A stretch of DNA of 6,977 nucleotides from JBLIOB01 sp047639575 (GTDB taxonomy: Bacteria > Bacteroidota > Bacteroidia > Flavobacteriales_D > Parvicellaceae), in contig JBLIOB010000229.1 in the NCBI GenBank assembly GCA_047639575.1, forward strand, positions 1 to 6,977. The letters are read 5' to 3'. The first letter of the stretch is position 1. The number at the start of each line of letters is the position of its first letter. The notes below the pieces were generated by a model. It had not been told where the DNA came from, made no database searches, and was given only the letters and a program-made list of their open reading frames with translations. This document shows positions 1-5,820 of this stretch, piece after piece. Both the position numbers and the translations under genes were made by a program.

Positions 1-432
1 CATCCAAATTACTTTTCTACATTCATAACCAGCGATCACTCTCTTATCGTAAGTAATTTTCCATTCGCGCTTTTTCAACGTATCTCTTAAAAAGACTTGG
101 TTACCCCATAAATCTAAAACTTGGGTTCTCTGTTTTAAGGTGAAATCTTGAACGGTCGTGTTCCGTTGAGTCAACCAAGCGGACATTCCTTCAGGAGTTT
201 CTTTGGCCTTGAATACGGAAATAGAATCATTTAAGAATAACGTGAAGTCTTCCTTCATAATCTTATTCTTCTTGATGTGCTCCATCATTCCCTGCATTCT
301 ATCAACGTCTTTATAAAGTTTATAAACGTTGGTTCTTCTCTCGTATTCAATAACGGCCGAAGTCACCTGTGATTGAACAGGAGCGGCAAATAAAAATAGT
401 AATGCGATTATTATTAGTCTACCAATGCCCAC
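1..432 (-). CDS. GLPGLI family secreted protein, N-terminal half (cut by left window edge)
   Basis: The reading frame stays open to the window edge and gives 144 codons. A basic N-terminus (MGIGR) and hydrophobic stretch (residues 6-17) with a likely cleavage near VQS-Q (about 21) indicate export. The mature part opens with VIEYERR, and its end reads WKITYDKRVIAGYECRKV, the 'W-x-I ... I-x-G-Y-x-C-x-K' block that precedes the signature in GLPGLI proteins. The GLPGLI motif itself should lie in the missing C-terminal half; family members are usually about 250-290 residues. No in-frame ATG exists between the upstream stop and the GTG at 432-430, so GTG is the start. It sits six bases after AGGAGG and overlaps the upstream barrel gene by 14 bases, implying translational coupling. 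GLPGLI genes commonly accompany TonB-receptor-like barrels in Bacteroidota. Their biochemical role is not established. Family call is confident; function is unknown. Confidence 0.86.
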   Translation of the reverse strand, partial: MGIGRLIIIALLFLFAAPVQSQVTSAVIEYERRTNVYKLYKDVDRMQGMMEHIKKNKIMKEDFTLFLNDSISVFKAKETPEGMSAWLTQRNTTVQDFTLKQRTQVLDLWGNQVFLRDTLKKREWKITYDKRVIAGYECRKVIWM

Positions 433-3190
433 GTGGATCCTCCTCTTTAGTTCTTCGGTTATTAAATTTCAAAGTCATTTTTAACAGGAAATATCTCGAG
501 ATGATTGATGTCCGATTATCAGTGATGGTATTCCCTTGAATTGTTCTACTTGCAATAATGTTTTGATTAAGAATGTCGTTTCCTACCACAGACAAAATCA
601 AATTCTCTGTTTTAAGAAAACGTCTACTTAATTCTGCGTTAATGATTAAAAAGTTGAGGTTATAGCCGTCCGCTCTTTGTGCATTAATCGTGTATGTTGC
701 GTCTGTTTCAAAGCTTAACTTAAAAGGAAGCTCTACTTCGAAAGTTCCAAATATTGTTTGTGTGATAAATGGTCGATTTGTTCCAAAACTAAGTGTGCTT
801 TTTGGGCTGCTGTACCCATAAGATCCTCCAAGTGAAAAATTCAGTGAGTCGCTGTTTGAATTGTACTCAAATTTCAAGCTACCGTTGGCCGTAGAAGTTT
901 GAGTTGTGTTTAAACTACTATTGATTAAGCTACTGAATTTGCTATAATTAAGATTAATGGTTGGAGTAAATTTTATCGTTTTCTTAATTGGCAGACCCGT
1001 TGAGAATAAGAAATTCCCGTTTTGGTTTCCATCTACATTGATTGCCTGTGACACTGTTCTACCTAAAGAATCAAAAGTAGTAGCTGTTGAGAAATCATTG
1101 TTCGTAATCGTGTAATTAATTTGACTCCAAGCATAGAATCCAGTTAACGCTTTCCAAGTATTAAAAGATCCATTTATTCGATGTGAATAATTCGGAGTCA
1201 AATTTAAATTACCTACAGAGATTCTGTTTGGATCTGTATTATCTGGAACAGGTTGAAGCTGTGAAATGGTTGGCTGAATGGCTGATGTGCGATAGTTAAG
1301 TCTAATCCGTTTACTATTGCTAAACTTAAGCATCAAGGACGCATTTGGAAGAATGTCATTAAACGATTGATTAATTGACGCTCCGTTAACCGCCACATTG
1401 TTGATCTTGATATGTCTAAACTGTGTGCCAAGCGTTGTAGTTACCTTACCCTTTTTGTAAGTCAACTTTAAACCACCTCTGTTTAGGAATCGCTGAGTTG
1501 AGAAATCGTTGGATAGAGAGTCATCGAAATCGATATATTCTCCTCCAATAGAGTTGTTCGTAATCTTGTCTTGCTTATTATCCGAATAATTCGTCAGGTA
1601 ATCAAAACCTAATAAGAACTTCTCATTTAATGGCTCAGTATAATAAATTTGACCTTGATGGGAAGACGTTACTAAAGATTGAGTTTGCTGTTGGTCGATG
1701 CTGTCATTCAAGCTTGGACTGAACACATAATCGGAATTCGTTTTCAACGTTAAATCAGACGCATAATTCGTCATTTTGAAATTATAGTTGACAACCAAAC
1801 TTCGTTTTTTCTTTTTGAATTTTTTATTGAAAGATGTTTTTACGCCAGCCTCATAATTATCTTGAGAGCTCTCGTCATTAATGTTTGTTAAAGAAGTAGT
1901 GTCTAAATCACGGGTTCTAAAAGTGGTCTGACTAAATCCTAAAGCACTTGACTTATTATACTTAAAACGAGGCCTTACTTTAAGAGTTGAAAGGGAATCT
2001 ACTTTAATATCAAAAGTAAAATTGACCAAGTGGGATTCAAACTGTTCCAATTTGGTTGATTGATCATCTGTATAGTAAGTCGTGTCAGCTAAGAAATATT
2101 GGGAGGTTTGATCAGCCATAGTAGTGAGGTCATTGTTGTTGTAGGTGTAATCAAATTTCATTTTGATGTTCTTCGATATTTTATCACTGTAATAAAGCCC
2201 AGACTTAAATGTTCTAGGAACTCCTTGTGGCTGAACAGAGCCTCCACCCATGCCTGAATATCGGTTTCCACTGTATTCGTTGGTTAAACCAAATTTATTT
2301 GCTTCAGCCCAATTAAAACCAGACCTTGGTGTGTTCGAACCGAGTGCGAAAAACGAAAATTTCTTTTTCCCTGAGAATTTATTAAACAGCATTTCTCCTT
2401 CGTAAAACGGTTTAAAGTCATCGGTGCCAGTTTTAGAAATCAGATTACTTAACCCAACATCTGTAGCAGCTGAAGCTCGTCCAAAATATCCTTTTTTGGC
2501 ATCTTCTTTTAATTTTAAATCCATTACCTGAATTTTCTCGTCTGATCCAGCTTCAGCATTCTCGTCATCCGTTTCATAAACCTGAACGGATTCTACACCG
2601 TCTGCTCCTAGATTCTTAGTAGCAATGGTAGGGTCGTCACCAAAAAACTCGTCTCCGTCAACTAGAATTTTATTGACTTCTCGTCCTTGTGAGGAAATTT
2701 TTCCATCATCATCAACGGTAATTCCAGGTAGTTTTTTTAGAAGGTCTTCCACTACAGCATTCTGTTTTACTGCGAAAGAATCGGCCACATAGACAAGCGT
2801 ATCTCCTCTAAAGTAAATAGGTTCTTTATAGGCGACAATCATAATTTCAGCAAGCTCATCGCTTTCGTGAGGTAGCGATAAATTGGGAAGGTCTAATGTT
2901 AAGTTATTAGGACTTGGAAAGTAGAATATGCTTTTATCGTCATTCCCTTTGTTGGAGATGATTACTTCAACGGTATCCATTGGCATAACCATGTTAAAGG
3001 CACCGTTTTTATCAGGTCTAGAATAGTTCAGTAGAACAGAATCACTCAATCGAATTACCATGATTACTGCACCTTGTACAGGAACATTATTTGTGGTGTC
3101 AACCAAGTTTCCTTTTAAGGTCATTTCTTGACTGAGACCTGAATTGACTAAGGTAACGGAGAGTATTAATATGGCGATCAGATTTCTCAT
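419..3190 (-). CDS. TonB-dependent receptor-like outer membrane beta-barrel protein with carboxypeptidase-regulatory-like N-domain
   Basis: The 923-residue product begins with a signal peptide (residues 1 to about 21, cleavage near GLS-QE). Residues 22-105 form a carboxypeptidase-D regulatory-like beta-sandwich (MTLKGNLVDTTNNVPVQGA, then a DKNGAF turn). A TonB-box-like strand LAEIMIVAY lies at 113-121. The plug follows at about 128-206, with the hallmarks RGDTLVYVADSF, VVEDLLKKLPGI, ILVDGDEFFGDDP and TKNLGADGVESVQVY. From about 235 the chain is a barrel of alternating, Asn/Thr/aromatic-rich strands ending near RYFLLKMTLKF (about 905). This layout matches the Bacteroidota 'outer membrane beta-barrel' TonB-receptor-like family, and the length is typical. 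It should sit in the outer membrane, possibly moving a ligand in a TonB-driven way; the ligand is not readable. The ATG at 3190 is chosen because it opens the signal peptide and lies about 24 bases after the predicted transcription start. A short charged tail (RRTKEEDPRGHW) after the last strand overlaps the GLPGLI gene. Confidence 0.9.
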   Translation of the reverse strand: MRNLIAILILSVTLVNSGLSQEMTLKGNLVDTTNNVPVQGAVIMVIRLSDSVLLNYSRPDKNGAFNMVMPMDTVEVIISNKGNDDKSIFYFPSPNNLTLDLPNLSLPHESDELAEIMIVAYKEPIYFRGDTLVYVADSFAVKQNAVVEDLLKKLPGITVDDDGKISSQGREVNKILVDGDEFFGDDPTIATKNLGADGVESVQVYETDDENAEAGSDEKIQVMDLKLKEDAKKGYFGRASAATDVGLSNLISKTGTDDFKPFYEGEMLFNKFSGKKKFSFFALGSNTPRSGFNWAEANKFGLTNEYSGNRYSGMGGGSVQPQGVPRTFKSGLYYSDKISKNIKMKFDYTYNNNDLTTMADQTSQYFLADTTYYTDDQSTKLEQFESHLVNFTFDIKVDSLSTLKVRPRFKYNKSSALGFSQTTFRTRDLDTTSLTNINDESSQDNYEAGVKTSFNKKFKKKKRSLVVNYNFKMTNYASDLTLKTNSDYVFSPSLNDSIDQQQTQSLVTSSHQGQIYYTEPLNEKFLLGFDYLTNYSDNKQDKITNNSIGGEYIDFDDSLSNDFSTQRFLNRGGLKLTYKKGKVTTTLGTQFRHIKINNVAVNGASINQSFNDILPNASLMLKFSNSKRIRLNYRTSAIQPTISQLQPVPDNTDPNRISVGNLNLTPNYSHRINGSFNTWKALTGFYAWSQINYTITNNDFSTATTFDSLGRTVSQAINVDGNQNGNFLFSTGLPIKKTIKFTPTINLNYSKFSSLINSSLNTTQTSTANGSLKFEYNSNSDSLNFSLGGSYGYSSPKSTLSFGTNRPFITQTIFGTFEVELPFKLSFETDATYTINAQRADGYNLNFLIINAELSRRFLKTENLILSVVGNDILNQNIIASRTIQGNTITDNRTSIISRYFLLKMTLKFNNRRTKEEDPRGHW
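433..447 (-). promoter_or_regulatory. Shine-Dalgarno-like AGGAGG before the GTG start of the GLPGLI gene
   Basis: Read on the minus strand, the last codons of the barrel gene contain AGGAGG followed by ATCCAC and then GTG. Spacing and match are textbook. The site decides the GTG start, since no ATG is available in frame. It is unusual here because the other genes in the window (starts at 3190, 3773, 4637, 4847, 5821) have A-rich leaders without such a site. The motif also encodes Glu-Glu of the upstream protein, so coding constraint is an alternative explanation. Confidence 0.6.
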
Positions 3191-3220
3191 GAAGAGAGTT
3201 TCTAGTGTTGTTTACGTTTA

Positions 3221-3228
3221 CAAAGTTA
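3221..3228 (-). promoter_or_regulatory. Bacteroidota-type -7 promoter box for the barrel/GLPGLI operon
   Basis: The minus strand reads TAACTTTG, an exact match to the Bacteroidota housekeeping -7 consensus TAnnTTTG. It lies 30 bases upstream of the ATG at 3190, leaving a leader of about 20-25 bases. No convincing TTTG -33 box is present at the expected 19-21 base spacing; a TTTTTG occurs about 32 bases upstream, which is too far. The site lies downstream of the inverted repeat at 3262-3291, as expected if the operon has its own start. Confidence 0.5.
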
Positions 3229-3261
3229 TACAAGCCTTGCGGAATGTAACGGCTAAATAAC

Positions 3262-3291
3262 AAAAACCTACGTCAGTACCTCAAGGTTTTT
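3262..3291 (-). terminator. Perfect inverted repeat, probable intrinsic terminator (possibly bidirectional)
   Basis: AAAAACCT at 3262-3269 and AGGTTTTT at 3284-3291 form a perfect 8-bp stem around a 14-base loop. An inner TAC/GTA pairing offers an alternative longer fold with a bulge. On the minus strand the stem ends in TTTTTG, giving a short U-tract, so it could end transcripts from the 146-residue gene whose stop is at 3333. The symmetric A/T arms mean it could also work on the plus strand. GC content of the stem is low, so strength is uncertain. Confidence 0.5.
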
Positions 3292-3332
3292 ATATAAGTG
3301 GTAAAAGAGAATGTTCTTGAATTCGAAAGATT

Positions 3333-3773
3333 TCAATTTTCTAGACTTAATTCCAACAAATAAGTGCCTGGTCCAGAGTCTTCTCGATGTTCAAGGATAA
3401 CTTTTCGAATTTCGCCAATTACATTTATGTAATCTTGCAAGGTTGCGGATGGATTAAACGACAGTGAAACATGGGTTCGATAGTAAGGTTTTAAATGATG
3501 ATACAAATAGGTGCGTATTCCTCCAATTGAAACATTATGACCTTGAATTTGATAGTTCACTGAATCAATCTTCATTGAGAATTGCAGTGTTCCTACAATT
3601 TCAATATCATCTTGTTTGTTTTGAACCCCATAGTCCAAATACAATTTGAGATCAATTAATTTTTCATTGTGAAACCGATCTGTTTCTATACTTCCGTTCG
3701 GCTTAATGTAAAAGACAGGTTCCTGTTTATCTACTTTGGATATCTCATTTAAAATGGTCAGAATTTGATTCAT
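3333..3773 (-). CDS. Hypothetical protein, 146 residues, cytoplasmic by sequence
   Basis: I do not recognise the family. The product starts MNQILTILNEISKV, an amphipathic helix rather than a signal peptide, and no membrane segment is seen. Residues 19-100 look beta-rich (PVFYIKPNGSIE; LIDLKLYLDYG; IEIVGTLQFSMKID; VNYQIQGHNVSIGG). There follow a strand HVSLSFNPS (101-109), a helix LQDYINVIGEIRKVILEH (112-129) and a last strand TYLLELSLE (137-145). The strand-helix-strand end faintly recalls the periplasmic domain of ExbD, but the membrane helix is absent and I give this little weight. The ATG at 3773 lies 10 bases after the stop of the VOC remnant and 246 bases after the leucine-rich-repeat gene, so co-transcription from upstream is likely. 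Codon use resembles its neighbours and the frame is long and open, supporting a real gene. Confidence 0.7.
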   Translation of the reverse strand: MNQILTILNEISKVDKQEPVFYIKPNGSIETDRFHNEKLIDLKLYLDYGVQNKQDDIEIVGTLQFSMKIDSVNYQIQGHNVSIGGIRTYLYHHLKPYYRTHVSLSFNPSATLQDYINVIGEIRKVILEHREDSGPGTYLLELSLEN

Positions 3774-3783
3774 CTTTAACCAC

Positions 3784-4014
3784 TTATTTATTGTCTGGTG
3801 GTATAAAATTAGTGTTTGGCTTGTCTTCTGTGGGTCCTCCTGAAGTCACTAGCTGCATCCGATGTCCAAGGAATTCTATCACTAAAGAATTACCTCCATA
3901 TTCTCTGAATAGTTTTGCTTCTAAAATGTCGATATAAAATCTTTTGGAAACATTGATGTCTGACACCACAAGTATGGTGGTTAGCGCAGAATCTACAAAT
4001 GGATTGATTTGATC
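3784..4014 (-). pseudogene. Truncated glyoxalase/bleomycin-resistance (VOC) fold gene, N-terminal half only
   Basis: The open frame between TAA at 4017-4015 and TAA at 3786-3784 reads LTTILVVSDINVSKRFYIDI, then EFLGHRMQLVTSGGPTEDKP and NFIPPDNK. This is the first beta-alpha-beta-beta-beta module of a VOC protein: strand, 'SDI..SK.FY' helix, then the 'f.g..l.L...G' strands. VOC proteins are normally about 115-140 residues with a second similar module, which is missing: the frame stops where that half should begin, and the 146-residue gene downstream is unrelated. There is also no ATG. The only usual start, GTG at 3969-3967, falls inside the first strand and would give a 61-residue product lacking LTTILV; the coding similarity clearly extends upstream of it. 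Loss of both a start and the C-terminal module suggests a decayed gene. A short expressed half-module that dimerises is the less likely alternative. The usual metal-ligand position in the first strand is Thr rather than His. Confidence 0.65.
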
Positions 4015-4019
4015 TTAGC

Positions 4020-4637
4020 TCATTCTTTACTTCCAAGCCAGATGTTAATGTTACTCGTCTTAACCATATATGGAAGACTAGTTATTTTCGTGTTCCGAGC
4101 ATCTATTTGTTCCAAGGTTTTCAAAAGATAAATATTAGAAGGAAGACTGGTGATTGGATTATCACTGACGTCTATTTTCTTGAGCCCATTGCAGAGGTAA
4201 ATGTTTGCTGGTAACATGGGAATTTTATTGTTGCTCAAAAGAAGATTCTGAAGCGTCTTGAGCAATTGTAGATTCTTCGGCACTGCAGTAAGGTTGTTGT
4301 TACTTAGGTTTAAGTGGGTCAATTTTTTAAGAAGATAAAGGTTAACAGGTACCTCTTTAATTTGATTTTCAGACACATTTAAATCGGCTAAGTTGGCCAA
4401 CAGATGTAGACTATTAGGAATAACAGTAATGCTATTATTACTAACGTCTAATTTCTCAAGGTTCTTCATCATCGGAATCGATCCGTGAATCTGAACGAGC
4501 CCCTGACCGGAAAGGTCTAATACTACTACGTCATCAAGATTAGCCAATGCGCTTTGAAGATTGTTGTAAAAACCATCTCCTGCAAATGAAGAGGTAGCAA
4601 AGAAAGAGAATAGGATAATGGCGTAAAAATGTTTCAT
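4020..4637 (-). CDS. Secreted leucine-rich-repeat protein (seven 23-residue repeats)
   Basis: The 205-residue product has a signal peptide (MKHFYAIILFSFFATSSFA, cleavage near residue 19-20). Seven leucine-rich repeats then follow in perfect 23-residue register, with LxxLxLSxNxL-type cores starting at residues 37, 60, 83, 106, 129, 152 and 175 (for example LEKLDVSNNSI, LTHLNLSNNNL, LQNLLLSNNKI). Each is followed by 'xxLPxxLxLLxx', as in bacterial/SDS22-like repeats. The last repeat is degenerate (LEQIDARNTKI) and a short cap ends in WLGSKE. No anchor, lipobox or T9SS C-terminal domain is visible, so the protein is probably periplasmic or released. Such solenoids serve protein binding; no enzyme motif is present and the partner is unknown. 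The ATG at 4637 opens the signal peptide. The gene is divergent from the outer-membrane gene at 4847 and heads a likely three-gene minus-strand unit. The stop at 4020 is only five bases from the open frame of the VOC remnant. Confidence 0.88.
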   Translation of the reverse strand: MKHFYAIILFSFFATSSFAGDGFYNNLQSALANLDDVVVLDLSGQGLVQIHGSIPMMKNLEKLDVSNNSITVIPNSLHLLANLADLNVSENQIKEVPVNLYLLKKLTHLNLSNNNLTAVPKNLQLLKTLQNLLLSNNKIPMLPANIYLCNGLKKIDVSDNPITSLPSNIYLLKTLEQIDARNTKITSLPYMVKTSNINIWLGSKE

Positions 4638-4846
4638 GCAATTGGCTATTCAATAATCATTCCGAGATGGAGTTAATTATTGTATTTGGTATAAAGTTAG
4701 TTGAATTGATTGGTTGATTGAAACGTTCTGGGAATCAAGTTTATTCATATGATTGTTAGACAAATATTATTACGGTATAAAATTTGAATACAGTCGGTTA
4801 TCTGCAGTTTATTATATAATTTAATGCCATTCTAAAATTACCTAAA
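4638..4846. other. Divergent intergenic region between the leucine-rich-repeat gene and the outer-membrane gene
   Basis: These 209 very AT-rich bases must hold start signals for both directions. For the plus-strand gene at 4847, the only loose candidates are a TTTG at 4783-4786 and a TATAATTT-like segment at 4815-4822, whose spacing is too wide for a standard Bacteroidota promoter. The leader just before 4847 is A-rich (CTAAAATTACCTAAA) without a Shine-Dalgarno. No ORF, strong hairpin or clear palindromic operator was seen. Confidence 0.4.
4692..4699 (-). promoter_or_regulatory. Candidate -7 box for the leucine-rich-repeat gene
   Basis: The minus strand reads TAACTTTA, one mismatch from TAnnTTTG and nearly identical to the box before the gene starting at 3190. 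It lies 55 bases upstream of the ATG at 4637. A GTTT about 22 bases further upstream could be a weak -33 element. The 209-base divergent gap is AT-rich, so chance matches are plausible. Confidence 0.3.
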
Positions 4847-5596
4847 ATGAAGCCTTTAATCTTATTATTTTTAACCATCGTTTCTTTTGCGTACAGCTAT
4901 AGTCAAGAAGAAGAGGATCGAGAGTTTAATAGACCCCTTAGAGCAGTTCATGCTTTTGCCGGAACTGCTAATGCTACTTTTGGCGCATCAAAAGGAAACT
5001 TCACAAACACCACAACCAACTGGAAACATCCATTTGGATATACGATAACGGCAGGAGTAGGTGTAAGCTACATGATGAAAAACTCAATTGGGCTAGAAGC
5101 TGATTTTTCATATGAGTTTAATTCTTACATCTACAAGAATCAAAATGTAAATTTAAGTTTAGGATACCGAGCACCAATGGTAGATGTTAAGGTCAAAAAA
5201 ATTCTTAAACCTGATGCTGAAGATTCATTCTACATCAAAGCAGGTGTTGGTTATTTATTCGGAGGAACTGGAGGTGTAGAAGAAACAGAAGCTTCATATT
5301 CATATACAATCAATTTTGAGGCAACGAATAGTTTAGTGGGTATGTTTGAAATTGGGTTTCAAAAGCGTCCAGCTACTAAGAACTACATGGATATTGGTAT
5401 AGCGTACAGGCATGGCTTCTCCAATATTATATCTTCCACAATGCTATATGTCGATCAGGCAAATGTGCTAAACAATGAGTCAGCTGCGGCAATCACTAAA
5501 GGCAGCTACATCGGTTTGACTTTTAAATATTATGCAGTATTTAAGATGTGGTCTAAAAAACACAATACGTCCAGAGGTACGGATTCTAAGTTCTGA
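4847..5596 (+). CDS. Outer membrane beta-barrel protein (small porin/opacity-like)
   Basis: The 249-residue product has a signal peptide (MKPLILLFLTIVSFAYSYS, cleavage before QEEEDR). An acidic linker is followed by alternating amphipathic strands: about 64-76 (YTITAGVGVSYMM), 81-92 (IGLEADFSYEFN), 100-107, 110-118, 127-137 (FYIKAGVGYLF), 151-158, 163-171 (LVGMFEIGF), 180-189 (YMDIGIAYRHG) and 219-231 (YIGLTFKYYAVF). Glycine/aromatic alternation and strand count fit a small 8-10-strand outer-membrane barrel, as in the porin/OmpA-like barrel families; no OmpA peptidoglycan-binding domain is present. A basic tail (KMWSKKHNTSRGTDSKF) extends past the last clear strand. Substrate is unknown; such proteins are often annotated only as outer membrane beta-barrel. 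The ATG at 4847 opens the signal peptide and has an A-rich leader. Divergent from the leucine-rich-repeat gene; 224 bases separate it from the next plus-strand gene, so an operon with that gene is possible but not evident. Confidence 0.82.
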   Translation: MKPLILLFLTIVSFAYSYSQEEEDREFNRPLRAVHAFAGTANATFGASKGNFTNTTTNWKHPFGYTITAGVGVSYMMKNSIGLEADFSYEFNSYIYKNQNVNLSLGYRAPMVDVKVKKILKPDAEDSFYIKAGVGYLFGGTGGVEETEASYSYTINFEATNSLVGMFEIGFQKRPATKNYMDIGIAYRHGFSNIISSTMLYVDQANVLNNESAAAITKGSYIGLTFKYYAVFKMWSKKHNTSRGTDSKF

Positions 5597-5609
5597 TAAT
5601 TAGAATTTT
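5583..5609 (+). terminator. Weak AT-rich hairpin overlapping the stop of the outer-membrane gene
   Basis: ATTCTAA at 5583-5589 pairs perfectly with TTAGAAT at 5600-5606 around a 10-base loop that includes the stop codon TGA (5594-5596), and TTTT ends at 5609. The stem has a single G-C pair, so it would be unstable. I list it as a weak terminator or transcript-end candidate only. Confidence 0.25.
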
Positions 5610-5820
5610 GTGGGCGTAGAGTATTTAGTTATCCTCTTGATAGCAATAAATAATTACTAATAACCGAGTTTGAACACGATGGTAGCCTCTTCGGACTTTG
5701 CTTTTACATTCTACGAAACATTCAATTTTCACATCGGTTTACTCATTCAAAGTTGATTTTCACCAAGTTCTACTGGTAATCTTCCTCTGGAAGAAGTAAA
5801 TTCATTCCAAAGTTTAAAAC
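5597..5820. other. Intergenic leader before the DUF4139 gene
   Basis: This 224-base gap holds no convincing ORF. It presumably carries the promoter of the gene at 5821, but no full TAnnTTTG box was found; ACTTTG at 5695-5700 lacks the leading TA. Near the gene is a compact 6-bp hairpin (TCTTCC/GGAAGA, 5780-5794, 3-base loop). Loose direct repeats are also visible: ATTCAATTTTCAC at 5720-5732, then ATTCAA and TTTTCAC at 5745-5763, and CATTCAAAGTT at 5744-5754 beside CATTCCAAAGTTT at 5803-5815. These may be chance in AT-rich DNA. Confidence 0.35.

Noticed and set aside
3464..3649. 61-codon frame on the plus strand
   Set aside because: It lies antisense inside the 146-residue gene, has no recognisable domain, signal or leader, and its composition is what an antisense shadow gives.
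3333..3773. Missing second half of the VOC gene displaced into another frame downstream
   Set aside because: No frame after the stop at 3784 shows the second-module pattern (strand with acidic ligand, 'DPdGn' motif); the 146-residue product is different.
4020..4637. Period of 69 bases that could be read as a DNA tandem repeat or CRISPR-like array
   Set aside because: The periodicity comes from the 23-residue leucine-rich repeats; units differ at DNA level and there are no identical repeats with unique spacers.
4783..4824. Possible promoter for the gene at 4847 (TTTG plus TATAATTT)
   Set aside because: The spacing between the two elements is about 28 bases, too wide, and the region is so AT-rich that such matches are expected by chance.
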